Position numbers and translations under genes: made by a program
In this document: positions 44,001-52,404 of the stretch, in pieces
Layout: the number at the start of each line of letters is the position of its first letter
How positions within the stretch are numbered: the stretch's first letter is position 1
NCBI GenBank assembly: GCA_038895395.1
Contig: JAWANJ010000001.1
Location: 5,992-69,991 of the forward strand
Direction: 5' to 3'
DNA length: 64,000 bases
Origin: DTGL01 sp038895395
GTDB lineage: Archaea > Iainarchaeota > Iainarchaeia > Iainarchaeales > DTGL01
Notes under the pieces: generated by a model
Database searches by the model: none
Seen by the model: the letters and a program-made list of their open reading frames with translations, nothing else
Told to the model about the DNA's origin: nothing

Positions 44001-44660
44001 ATGCTTGAAAAACTCTCCAAAAATCTTTTCGTGTTTTATTCTCCAAACATAGGCAGTAATGTTTATGTTTTGTGCGGCAAGCAAGTGGCTTTAATTGACA
44101 CAAGTATAGGCGCCAATGAAAAACTGCTTTTAGATTCTTTAATGGATATAAAAATTGATCCAAAAGAGGTATCTCTTATATTATTCACTCATGTACACAT
44201 AGATCACATTGGTTGCACCCATCTCTTCAAAAATGCTGAAAAAAGGATGCACAAAGCAGATGCTGAAGCCATAGAGCTTCAAGATTCTCATTACACTCTT
44301 GGAAATGTAACTGGTCAAATAAACTTTTTTGAAATAAACAACTATCTTAAGGATGGTGAAATAATAAAGTTAGAACCATTTTCCCTTTTAGTTATTCACA
44401 CCCCCGGTCATACAAAAGGTTCAGTCTGCTTCTATGATCAGCACAACAAATTGCTTTTCTCTGGTGACACTTTGTTTGCAGGCGCTTGTGGAAGAACCGA
44501 TCTTCCAGGCGGTGATGAAAAAAAGTTAATAAACTCAATATCAAAACTTCAAGAGTTGGATTTTAAGTTGCTTTTGCCTGGTCATGGCAAAATACTCGAT
44601 GAAAACCAAAAAGAGAATATTAGCTTTATATTAAAAACTCTTAAGAGCAGATATTTATGA
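44001..44660 (+). CDS. MBL-fold metallo-hydrolase (glyoxalase II-like)
   Basis: A 219-aa metallo-beta-lactamase fold protein with THVHIDHIG (HxHxDH metal motif), HTPGHTKGSVCFYD, LLFSGDTLFAGACGRTD and LLPGHGKIL supplying the remaining metal ligands. The pattern is closest to hydroxyacylglutathione hydrolase-like and persulfide dioxygenase-like proteins; the substrate cannot be told. The frame is open from 43923, but ATG 44001 has a GAATAAAAACA box about 25 nt upstream and gives the normal N-terminus. Ends 10 nt before the GGGP synthase. Confidence 0.88.
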   Translation: MLEKLSKNLFVFYSPNIGSNVYVLCGKQVALIDTSIGANEKLLLDSLMDIKIDPKEVSLILFTHVHIDHIGCTHLFKNAEKRMHKADAEAIELQDSHYTLGNVTGQINFFEINNYLKDGEIIKLEPFSLLVIHTPGHTKGSVCFYDQHNKLLFSGDTLFAGACGRTDLPGGDEKKLINSISKLQELDFKLLLPGHGKILDENQKENISFILKTLKSRYL

Positions 44661-44670
44661 GTGGTGTTAT

Positions 44671-45465
44671 ATGAAAAAACTTGAAGAACATTTTGGCAGA
44701 GTCTACAAATACATACTGGAAAAGATTGAAAGAAAAGAGGGGCTTGTTTTTCTTGTGATTGACCCTCCAAATCAAACACCTGAAACAGCCGGCTTTCTGG
44801 CAAAAATTGCAGAGAGAGCTGGAATTTCTGCAATAAGCGTAGGTGGCTCAATAGGAGCACAAGGAACATTGCTTGATGACACTATATCAGCAATAAAAGA
44901 AAACTGCAATATACCTGTTATACTTTTTCCAGGAAATATAGCAACTTTATCATCTAAAGCAGACGCGATCTATTTTATGAGCATGCTTAATTCCCTTGAT
45001 CCTTACTATATAAGCGGGGCTCAAATAGCTTCAAGTTACCCTGTTAAAAAATCAGGATTAGAAGTTATACCAACATCTTATGTACTTATTGAGCCTGGGA
45101 GAGCAGCTGGCTGGGTTGGAAGGGCCAAGCTCATCCCGAGAGATATGCCTTATTTGGCAGCATATACTGCCTTAGCAGGGCAATACATGGGTTCTCACAT
45201 CGTTATACTCGAAGCTGGTGGTGGCGCCAAAGAACATGTGCCACTAGCAATGATTTCAGAAACAAGAGCAACAGTAGACATCCCTATTGTTGTTGCAGGT
45301 GGGATAAAAACAAGCAAACAGGCTTATAACTGTATAAAAGCTGGTGCAGATATAATACACGTGGGAGCAATAATTGAAAAATTGTCTAATGATCCAAAAA
45401 AAGCAGAAAAACACATGCAAAGCCTAGTCAATGCTGCAAAAAATGCAGCAAAAGTTAGAAAATAA
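44671..45465 (+). CDS. Geranylgeranylglyceryl phosphate synthase
   Basis: Forms the first ether bond of archaeal lipids from sn-glycerol-1-phosphate and GGPP. The 264-aa TIM barrel has LVIDPPNQTPE, AISVGGSIGAQG, PVILFPGNIATLSSKADAI, YVLIEPGRAAGWVG and the late AGGIKTSKQAYNCIKAGAD. Its C-terminal half resembles group II GGGPS proteins. GGTG lies 6 nt before the ATG. The prenyl synthase at 12397 and HMGR group at 538-2836 supply its substrate, so most of the lipid pathway start is in this window. Confidence 0.95.
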   Translation: MKKLEEHFGRVYKYILEKIERKEGLVFLVIDPPNQTPETAGFLAKIAERAGISAISVGGSIGAQGTLLDDTISAIKENCNIPVILFPGNIATLSSKADAIYFMSMLNSLDPYYISGAQIASSYPVKKSGLEVIPTSYVLIEPGRAAGWVGRAKLIPRDMPYLAAYTALAGQYMGSHIVILEAGGGAKEHVPLAMISETRATVDIPIVVAGGIKTSKQAYNCIKAGADIIHVGAIIEKLSNDPKKAEKHMQSLVNAAKNAAKVRK

Positions 45466-45503
45466 TGTTTTGGCTTTTTGTAAAAAATCACGAAGGTTAA
45501 AAA

Positions 45504-46601
45504 ATGCCTAACATATTAAGGGCTTACGCGGACCTTAGAGGAATTCCAATAGAAGAAAATGTAGAAGATACTCTAAACAATATATTAGTCAGCTTACAAA
45601 ATGAACCTGAAAATGTTTTTGAGGGTCCTTTCAGAAAAGAGCTGTTGTCTGCCTGTGCAGTTGTTTTAAACGGAATGCCAAAAATAAAAGATCCAGTAAA
45701 GCTATTCAAAAATTTAGTGCTCGCATTCGAAAGGAGGGGCTATTGCATATTTACTAACACAGTCCGACTAGCTTTCAAAAGGCTTTGGGCTGTTGCTAAA
45801 AAGCAGAATAGAACCAATGAAATGATTGCAATATGGCGCACAATAAAAAATCCTTTTGCAAGAGGCGAAAACGCAAGATACTTGCCAAGAGAAGAACTTT
45901 TACAAGCATTAAAAACTAGAGATGATTTTGTGAAAGAAATTGCAGCAGAAACCCTTGTGTCAAGAAAAGATTTTACAATAAAGGAAATTAAAGCACTGCT
46001 TTCAGAAAAAAATTTTTTTATTGTTAAAGGTGCTGCAAATGGCCTAGCTAAAAGACCCGATCTTCCATTGCGCTTTCTTGAAAGCCTACTGTCACACCCT
46101 TCAGAAGAAATTGCTGCCAAGGCCGCATTTGCAATCGCAATTAGAAAAGATATAAATCCAGACTATCTCGAGAAATTAATTTTTTGTAGCAAGTCAAAAA
46201 GGTCAAAGATCAATCATTGCGGTGTTTTATATGGAATTGCCGATGCTATTAGAGAAAGAAAGGATTTGCCTGAAAAGTTTCTGCTAAAACTAATAACCAT
46301 AAAAATTCCAGACAAAGATCTGCTTTATTTGAACTATTATCTCATAAGATACAATGCTGCTTATTCTTTAGCAATGAGTGGTGTCTCTAAAAGCTTTATA
46401 AACAACCTTTTAAATAGATTTCCAGACGAGTCAATCAGGCGTGCTATAATCGATGCTGAAAAAGCAAAACAAAGAAAAGCAGAAGAAGCTAAGATTGCTA
46501 TTCTTAAACACATCAGAGGCAGTCGTGGCAAAAGGAAACGTACAATGGAAAAGCTAACTTCACCTTTAAGAACCAAAAAAATAAAACCTAAGCATGCATA
46601 G
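45504..46601 (+). CDS. HEAT-like repeat protein of unknown function
   Basis: A 365-aa all-helical protein. Residues 130-245 show repeating helix pairs of about 30-35 residues (for example EELLQALKTRDDFVKEIAAE, KEIKALLSEKNFFIVKGAAN, RFLESLLSHPSEEIAAKAAF), typical of HEAT-like solenoids that mediate protein or RNA contacts. The C-terminal 45 residues are strongly basic (RGSRGKRKRTMEK, RTKKIKPKHA) and could bind nucleic acid. No enzyme motif. Its 3' end overlaps the convergent SDR gene by 14 nt. Confidence 0.72.
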   Translation: MPNILRAYADLRGIPIEENVEDTLNNILVSLQNEPENVFEGPFRKELLSACAVVLNGMPKIKDPVKLFKNLVLAFERRGYCIFTNTVRLAFKRLWAVAKKQNRTNEMIAIWRTIKNPFARGENARYLPREELLQALKTRDDFVKEIAAETLVSRKDFTIKEIKALLSEKNFFIVKGAANGLAKRPDLPLRFLESLLSHPSEEIAAKAAFAIAIRKDINPDYLEKLIFCSKSKRSKINHCGVLYGIADAIRERKDLPEKFLLKLITIKIPDKDLLYLNYYLIRYNAAYSLAMSGVSKSFINNLLNRFPDESIRRAIIDAEKAKQRKAEEAKIAILKHIRGSRGKRKRTMEKLTSPLRTKKIKPKHA

Positions 46602-47508
46602 CTTCTTCTTTTTTAAAGATTTTGGCAACCTCTCTTACGCCTTTTTTAGCATCCCATTTTGGTTTCCAACCAAGGCTCTTTATCTTGTCTATAGAATAGC
46701 ACCTGTTTCTTACAAGTCTTTCAATGTGCTCTGGTGTTACTATAGACTTTCTAAAAAAAATTATGTATAAATAGGCAATAAGTTTGCCGATAAAAATCGG
46801 TATCTTTCTGACTCTGGGCTTTAAGCCAAGTGCCTTTCTAATCTCTATGTAAATTTCTTCTAAAGAGAGCGCATCATCTTCAGCAACAATAAATTTTTCC
46901 CCTTCGGTTGAATCATTCTCAATGCAAAATTTGATAGCATCTACTAGATCATCTATATATATAATTTGCCATTTGTTCTTTCCACTTCCAATTAAAGGAA
47001 AACCTTTCTTCACCAAAGCAAATATCTTTTTCCAATATTCGTTGTTACCTAGCACGATTGCAGGCCTAATTATCGTTACATTTATAAGCTCTTGGTATTC
47101 CTCTACCTTTTGTTCAGCCAAAGCCTTAGATTTTTCATATCTTGTTTCCGGTTTCAAAGGACTTTCTTCAGTTATCGTTCCTTTTTGATCACCATGTACG
47201 CCTGCAGTGCTTATAAAAATAAATCTATCAACCTTTGATTCGCAAGCAGCCCTTATAATGTTTTCAGTGCCATCAACATTGACACTGAAAAGCATTGGCG
47301 AATGCTCGTCAAGTATTGCCGCGCAATGTACTACGGCATAACAACCTTTTACAGCCTCTTTGCACTCATCGTAGTTCAATATGTTGTTGCCTCTTTTGTA
47401 GTCAAATTCCTTTACAACAAAACCAACTCTTTTTAGTTCTTTCACAAGTCTCTCTCCAACAAAACCGCTGCTCCCTGTAACAAGGATTTTTTTCTCTTTT
47501 GTAGGCAT
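46588..47508 (-). CDS. NAD-dependent epimerase/dehydratase (extended SDR)
   Basis: A 306-aa extended short-chain dehydrogenase with the NAD motif VTGSSGFVGERL (TGxxGxxG), VVHCAAILDEHSP, ISTAGVHGDQ as the Ser/Thr region and the catalytic YEKSK (YxxxK). It resembles nucleotide-sugar epimerases and 3-beta-HSD-like proteins. The segment IPIFIGKLIAYLYIIFF is hydrophobic and could be membrane-associated. Substrate unknown; roles in UDP-sugar or lipid chemistry are both possible. Confidence 0.88.
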   Translation of the reverse strand: MPTKEKKILVTGSSGFVGERLVKELKRVGFVVKEFDYKRGNNILNYDECKEAVKGCYAVVHCAAILDEHSPMLFSVNVDGTENIIRAACESKVDRFIFISTAGVHGDQKGTITEESPLKPETRYEKSKALAEQKVEEYQELINVTIIRPAIVLGNNEYWKKIFALVKKGFPLIGSGKNKWQIIYIDDLVDAIKFCIENDSTEGEKFIVAEDDALSLEEIYIEIRKALGLKPRVRKIPIFIGKLIAYLYIIFFRKSIVTPEHIERLVRNRCYSIDKIKSLGWKPKWDAKKGVREVAKIFKKEEAMHA

Positions 47509-47585
47509 ACTAAAAATAAAATGGCAAATTATTAATAAGACTTCTTAAATTCTTGTTAAAAAAATATTCGCCCTGAAACAATATT

Positions 47586-48635
47586 ATGGAAGAGCTTGAT
47601 TGTTCATTTGGTGAAGGCGGTGGACAGATAGTCAGAACAGCGCTTGCTTTGGCTGCTCTAACCGGGAAAAGCATAAAGTTAAAAAACATAAGAGCAAAAA
47701 GGCCTAAGCCAGGCCTAATGCCACAGCATCTAACAGCAGTAAAAACACTTGCAAGCATATGTGGTGCCGAACTTAAAGGCGCTTACCTCGGAAGTGAAAA
47801 TCTTACCTTTATACCGAAAAAAATTCATAGCGCCAATCTAACTGCAAACATAGGCACTGCAGGAAGTACTTCTCTTTTAATTCAGCAAGTTTTGCCCGTA
47901 TCACTTGCAGCTTATATAAAATTGCGAGTTTTGGGTGGTACTGACGTAAACTTTGCTCCAAGTGCAAAATATCTTCAAAAGGTTACTTTTAGCTTTCTGA
48001 GTAAAATGGGGGCTAAGATATCTTTAGATATTATTTCTAGAGGCTATTTTCCAAAAGGTAAAGGGTCTGTTATATTTCAATCAGAGCCAAGCTTTCCATT
48101 AAAACCTTTAAATTTGACTTCTAGAGGTGAGTTAATCTCAATACATTGCTTTTCTCACTGTGCAGGTATGCCTTCAAAAGTTGCAGCAGATATGGCAAAG
48201 ATTGCAAAAAAGTACCTTCAAGATTTTGTTGGGGACTTTGAATGGCAAGAGACAATAGAAGCAAAATCCGAAAGCAAAGAAATAAAAGGTTTAGGTATTG
48301 ATATTTTCGCAAACTACAGAAACTGCGTACTTGGGGCTAGTTATTCCGCACCACAAGGCACCTCTGCAGATAGTGTTGCAAAAAAAGCAGCCTTTGAACT
48401 TGTAAATGAAATTAATTCACTTGCACCTTTTGACTCGCACATGATTGATCAAATAATACCTTTTTTAGCACTTGCACAAGGCAAAAGCATGGTATACGGT
48501 AAAATGACAGACCACACAAAAACAAATATAGAAATAACTGAAAGATTACTTTCAGTCAAGTTTGATATTAAAGAAGATAATGGTTTCGCTTTAATCTCAG
48601 TTGACGGTGTTTCATTCACTAACCCTTCGTTGTAA
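47586..48635 (+). CDS. rtcA: RNA 3'-terminal phosphate cyclase
   Basis: Converts RNA 3'-phosphates to 2',3'-cyclic phosphates through an adenylated histidine. The 349-aa protein opens DCSFGEGGGQIVRTALALAA, then KPGLMPQHLTAVKTLA and NIGTAGSTSLLIQQVLPV, and the adenylylated His310 lies in MTDHTKTNIEITERLL. All family blocks are present. It stands alone, divergent from the SDR gene. An AT-rich region precedes the ATG. Confidence 0.95.
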   Translation: MEELDCSFGEGGGQIVRTALALAALTGKSIKLKNIRAKRPKPGLMPQHLTAVKTLASICGAELKGAYLGSENLTFIPKKIHSANLTANIGTAGSTSLLIQQVLPVSLAAYIKLRVLGGTDVNFAPSAKYLQKVTFSFLSKMGAKISLDIISRGYFPKGKGSVIFQSEPSFPLKPLNLTSRGELISIHCFSHCAGMPSKVAADMAKIAKKYLQDFVGDFEWQETIEAKSESKEIKGLGIDIFANYRNCVLGASYSAPQGTSADSVAKKAAFELVNEINSLAPFDSHMIDQIIPFLALAQGKSMVYGKMTDHTKTNIEITERLLSVKFDIKEDNGFALISVDGVSFTNPSL

Positions 48636-48774
48636 AATAATAACATTAACTAATAAAAATAAAAATTTCACAAAGTGTTGAAATGTTTTTATCTAAAAAA
48701 TGAGCTATTTATCTTGCGATAACTTTTTATATACCTGTGGTATATATGTGTATAGAATTTTAAATGGTGATTTA

Positions 48775-50721
48775 ATGGTCCAGCTTTTTGTCCCTGGGAA
48801 GAAAGATGTAATTTCTGAAAAGATAAAACCTTTGGAAGAAAAATTTGATCTCATAAAGCAAAGGATTATTGATGAAAACATACAAGATGATAATGTAAGT
48901 GCCTTTCTCTATCAATTCGAAAAAGAGCTAGAAAAAGCCAGAGCAGGTGATGAAAGTGCTTTGAAGAGAGCTGCACTAATTGCAAACACACTAGAAGAAC
49001 AAATACAACAATTATCCCAAAAATATACTTTGGATGAGCTTAGAAGTAAAATAAGGAAACCAATTATTGAGGCACAAGTAAATGCAGAAATCACCCAAAA
49101 GCAAACCCAGCCTAAAGAAGAGGTTTTTAATAATGCGCAAGGCGTAGTAAAACCAACTGAAGAAGAAATTAAAACAAAAGAGGCCTTGCCTAAAGAAGAG
49201 CCTAAAACACCAAAAACTTCTTTAAAGGAACAAGAAACTGAAGCAAAGGAAGAACTAGCTAAATACACCAAAGATATTTTTGAACCTATAATTGAAGAGA
49301 AGCCAACATATGAGGCTGAAAAGGAAGAGATTCCTGAGGAGCTTTTGGAGAAACCTTTGACTGCAGAGGAAATTGAAGAGGAAGAACGACTAACTCGTGC
49401 TTTAAAAGAAGAGGCAGAAGAACTTGTAGAAAATGTTGAAGAAGAACAAAAAGAAGAGCAAACACTATCTGAAGAACAACCTTTGATACAAACTGAGAAA
49501 AAGCCAAAGAAAAGCAAGCACAAGCCAAGCATTTCAATAGCATCTTTTGACAAGGAAACTGCTGAAGCTATATTTAAAAAATCACTGGATCTTATCAAAA
49601 AGTCTCAGCTAGAAACAGGTGGTATAACAGTAGGTACAACCACATCTCTTCACTATATTTATCCAAGAGCTCACTTGCTATCGACTCTTGGGTTGATTCG
49701 TGCGGGAAAATATGAAGAAGCAAAGAAAGCATTGCTGTTTGCAATAAAGGGTCAAAACAAGCATACGGGTGCACTGCCTCAAAGATGGGACTATAATGGT
49801 AATGATGTAAGTTATCGCAAAGTAGAACCTGACTGTACAGCACTTTTCTTGTATGTTTTTGCAGATTATGTACTGAAAAGCTCTGATTATGAATTTGCAG
49901 AACATTACTGGGAAAGAATTGAAAAGGCCATCGACTTTATTGATTCTAAGATAGTACCTGGCAAAAACCTTGTGTTAACTCCAGCATCTATTCACGAATA
50001 TCCTCCAATGGATGCAGGCTATGAAATTTGGTGTAATGCAGTTTGTGGAGCGGCTTTTAGAGACATAAGCATTGTTGCTGACAGAATAAGACTCCAGCAT
50101 CGTGCCTTAGATAAGCAAAATCTCTTACGTGAAGCCATAATGTCTTTCATGTGGAACAGTCGCTTAAACACATTCATAAAAACAATAAAGGTCGAAGACG
50201 CTACGAGTGTTATCCTAGGTCCAGACGCTTCTGTATTGGCTCTTTCCTTCTTTAATATATTCCCACCAACAGATGATAGGCTAAAGAGCACAGTGGAATT
50301 TACATCAAAGAACTTGAAATATCAGCCATTAGGTGGCATAATGGATTATCCACCAACTTATGGCCAAGAGAATAGTGGCACAGGAGCAAACACTCTATTT
50401 ACGCTACTCCTTACAGATTATTACATCTCTCAAAACAACTTTGAAGAGGCAAAGAGCTACCTGCAATGGGCTCTAAGTGTAGCTTATGATGGAAAACTTC
50501 CAAAGTATATAGCAACGGTAGAGGATTTCGAAGCACTTGTTTCCGACCTCAACGATGCTGGCCTATTAGATCGAGAAACCCTTTCTATGATTGAAAACAC
50601 AAGAAAGCATCCTGACTATTCAAATAGCATAGCACACATACTCGAACCATACTTGCCAGCACATAGCATGTACGTAGTTGTGTGGGAGCATTTCAAGTCA
50701 CAATTTGGAGACAAAATATAA
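48775..50721 (+). CDS. Acidic coiled-coil region fused to a six-hairpin glycosidase-like domain
   Basis: A 648-aa protein with two distinct parts. Residues 1-245 are charged and coiled-coil-like, becoming a Glu/Lys-rich low-complexity linker (90-245). Residues 255-640 look like an alpha/alpha-toroid of the GH15/GH65-like superfamily: SLHYIYPRAHLLSTLGL, GALPQRWDYNGNDVSYRKVE, PDCTALFLYVFADYVL, DAGYEIWCNAVCGAAFRD and GGIMDYPPTYGQENSGTGAN. There is no signal peptide. Start ATG 48775 has GGTGAT 4 nt upstream; the frame is open to 48700. A TATA-like TTTTTATATACC lies at 48724-48735. It may act on stored glycogen; the acidic arm might tether it. Confidence 0.78.
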   Translation: MVQLFVPGKKDVISEKIKPLEEKFDLIKQRIIDENIQDDNVSAFLYQFEKELEKARAGDESALKRAALIANTLEEQIQQLSQKYTLDELRSKIRKPIIEAQVNAEITQKQTQPKEEVFNNAQGVVKPTEEEIKTKEALPKEEPKTPKTSLKEQETEAKEELAKYTKDIFEPIIEEKPTYEAEKEEIPEELLEKPLTAEEIEEEERLTRALKEEAEELVENVEEEQKEEQTLSEEQPLIQTEKKPKKSKHKPSISIASFDKETAEAIFKKSLDLIKKSQLETGGITVGTTTSLHYIYPRAHLLSTLGLIRAGKYEEAKKALLFAIKGQNKHTGALPQRWDYNGNDVSYRKVEPDCTALFLYVFADYVLKSSDYEFAEHYWERIEKAIDFIDSKIVPGKNLVLTPASIHEYPPMDAGYEIWCNAVCGAAFRDISIVADRIRLQHRALDKQNLLREAIMSFMWNSRLNTFIKTIKVEDATSVILGPDASVLALSFFNIFPPTDDRLKSTVEFTSKNLKYQPLGGIMDYPPTYGQENSGTGANTLFTLLLTDYYISQNNFEEAKSYLQWALSVAYDGKLPKYIATVEDFEALVSDLNDAGLLDRETLSMIENTRKHPDYSNSIAHILEPYLPAHSMYVVVWEHFKSQFGDKI

Positions 50722-50738
50722 TATAAGCATTTTTTTTA

Positions 50739-51350
50739 CTAGGTCTTTATTACCTTACCAACCTCTCTTTTTACGCTTTCAAAAACTTCGTCAGTTGTTT
50801 TGTTTGCATCAATTATTTTTATGTTCTCATCTGGCAAAATGTCTGGAAGTCTCAAATAAACACTTCTTACGTCTGCCAAGAAATCTTTTTTTTCAAATTT
50901 TTCCCTGGTTTTTCTTTCTGCACTCATTCTTGCCATAGCAATGTCAACATCTACGTCGAGTATAAGCACAAGATCTGGGATAAGCATCCTTTTATGTGCT
51001 GCTATGATTTTTTCTATGGGAATTCCTTGTGTGTGCTGATAGCATATTGTAGAATACTTGTATCTGTCGCATAAAACTATTGAATTCAAACGAAGTGCCG
51101 GTTTTATCACATTTTCAATATGTTGTTTTCGATCTTCTAAATATAAACTTAGCATGAGCTTTGCCTTTTCACTAGGCTCTTTATCCAACCTCAATATATT
51201 CCTTATATGTTTCCCAGCACCTGAATAAGTGGGCTCTCTGGTCAGCAATATATTGTCAAATTCCATAGAAAAAAGCCACTTTGCTGTAAGACTTAACATA
51301 GTACCTTTTCCACAACCGTCTATACCTTCAAAAACTATAAACTTTCCCAT
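50739..51350 (-). CDS. tmk: Thymidylate kinase
   Basis: Phosphorylates dTMP to dTDP, the step after ThyX. The 203-aa protein has the P-loop EGIDGCGKGT (8-17), the substrate motif LTREPTYSGAGKHIR, the DRYKYSTICYQ motif and a lid region RKTREKFEKK. The ATG at 51350 follows GGTTGGG and an AT-rich TTTTTATATATTTTT box near 51375-51389; an upstream extension to 51392 lies across that box and is unlikely. Its 3' end is 17 nt from the convergent six-hairpin gene. Confidence 0.93.
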   Translation of the reverse strand: MGKFIVFEGIDGCGKGTMLSLTAKWLFSMEFDNILLTREPTYSGAGKHIRNILRLDKEPSEKAKLMLSLYLEDRKQHIENVIKPALRLNSIVLCDRYKYSTICYQHTQGIPIEKIIAAHKRMLIPDLVLILDVDVDIAMARMSAERKTREKFEKKDFLADVRSVYLRLPDILPDENIKIIDANKTTDEVFESVKREVGKVIKT

Positions 51351-51429
51351 CCCAACCACAAGAGTATTAGAACAAAAATATATAAAAATCAATTCAATAA
51401 AGAATCAATAAGTAAAAATAAAAATGCAA

Positions 51430-51500
51430 GCGGCTGTGGTCTAATGGCAGGATACCAGCTTCCCAAGCTGGTTGTCCGGGTTCAAATCCCGGCAGCCGCA
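51430..51500 (+). tRNA. tRNA-Gly (CCC)
   Basis: A 71-nt cloverleaf: acceptor GCGGCTG/CAGCCGC, anticodon stem CCAGC/GCTGG with CCC at 51462-51464, T arm CCGGG-TTCAAAT-CCCGG. It resembles the second tRNA-Gly at 59765 closely outside the D arm and anticodon. No CCA encoded. A Nudix gene starts at TTG 51521, only 20 nt downstream. Confidence 0.95.
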
Positions 51501-51520
51501 AAATTTGGTGGTGTTTTAAA

Positions 51521-52063
51521 TTGGATGACTTTTTCAATGATGAAAATGAAGAACTTGAGTATTTTGACTCTGCAGGATTTTTCAAAGGTTTTTCGAATAG
51601 AAAAACTATCCATGAAAATGGCTTTTGGCATAAAGGGGTTCATGTTTGGGTTTTTAACAGCAAAGGACAACTTTTCCTAAAAAAAAGATCTAAATACAAG
51701 AAGATACACCCTTTACACTGGGAAGACGTTGGAGAACACCTAAAACCAAATGAAGACTTTAAAGACGCGGCGTTAAGGGGCTTAAAAGAGGAACTTAACG
51801 TTGATGAGAGCAAAATAAAAGAATTGTATAAAGTTAAAAGTTTGAAGATGGAGTTTGGTAAAGATCGCGAGTTCATAGAGCTTTGGTTTTGCGTATATGA
51901 TGGTCCTTTACAAGAATCTAAAGAAAGTTTTGGTGGGAGATTTTTTGAAATTGAAGAAATTAAAAACATGCTAAAAAACAGATCGATGATTACACCATGG
52001 TTTAAGGAACTTTTTTACTGGTGTTTGAAGGAAGTAGCATGGCCAAAGAAAAAATTTCAATGA
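51521..52063 (+). CDS. Nudix hydrolase resembling type I isopentenyl-diphosphate isomerase
   Basis: A 180-aa Nudix protein. NGFWHKGVHVWVFNSKGQLF, LKKRSKYKKIHPLHWEDVGE and the Nudix helix (Gly71, Glu78, Arg86, Glu90, Glu91) follow the layout of IDI-1 and YfcD-like proteins. The REUxEE motif reads RGLKEE, so one acidic metal ligand is Gly87; activity as an isomerase is therefore uncertain. It could supply DMAPP in the mevalonate pathway or hydrolyse a nucleotide. Start TTG 51521 is preceded by GGTGGTG at 51507-51513; it follows tRNA-Gly by 20 nt. It overlaps the Rpp21 gene by 25 nt. Confidence 0.82.
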   Translation: MDDFFNDENEELEYFDSAGFFKGFSNRKTIHENGFWHKGVHVWVFNSKGQLFLKKRSKYKKIHPLHWEDVGEHLKPNEDFKDAALRGLKEELNVDESKIKELYKVKSLKMEFGKDREFIELWFCVYDGPLQESKESFGGRFFEIEEIKNMLKNRSMITPWFKELFYWCLKEVAWPKKKFQ

Positions 52064-52404
52064 AGGAAGAGATGCGCATAGTTGCCTTGAATCGAATCCA
52101 CAAACTTTTTGAACAAGCTGAAAAAAATTTTACTCAAAGGCCTGACAGAAGCAAGCGTTATGTTGAACTTGCAAGAAAAATAGCAATGCGCCATAATATT
52201 AAATTTGATGTTAAGCTTAAAAAAAAGTTTTGTAAAAAATGCGGTGCATATCTTGTAATTGGAAAAAACGCAAAGATCAGAGTTTCTGGAAGATTATTAA
52301 AGATAACATGTTGCGAGTGTAACTTCACGAGAAAAATTGGGTTAAAAGAGAAAAAGAGCACTAAAGATGTCGGGAAAAACATACGAAATAACGATCCCAA
52401 ATAA
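52039..52404 (+). CDS. rnp4: Ribonuclease P protein component 4 (Rpp21/Rpr2)
   Basis: Protein subunit of archaeal RNase P, which trims tRNA 5' ends. The 121-aa protein has the N-terminal helices (MRIVALNRIHKLFEQAEK, SKRYVELARKIAMRHNI) and the zinc ribbon with Cys65, Cys68, Cys91 and Cys94 (FCKKCGA, TCCECNF). ATG 52039 is chosen over the in-frame GTG 52021 because it gives the family N-terminus and has GAAGGAAG upstream. It starts inside the Nudix gene and its 3' end overlaps the convergent peptidase gene by 63 nt. Confidence 0.9.
   Translation: MAKEKISMKEEMRIVALNRIHKLFEQAEKNFTQRPDRSKRYVELARKIAMRHNIKFDVKLKKKFCKKCGAYLVIGKNAKIRVSGRLLKITCCECNFTRKIGLKEKKSTKDVGKNIRNNDPK

Noticed and set aside
48912..49598. 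228-aa Ser-rich open frame on the minus strand
   Set aside because: It is the antisense shadow of the Glu/Lys-rich arm of the plus-strand gene; Glu codons read backwards as Ser/Phe.
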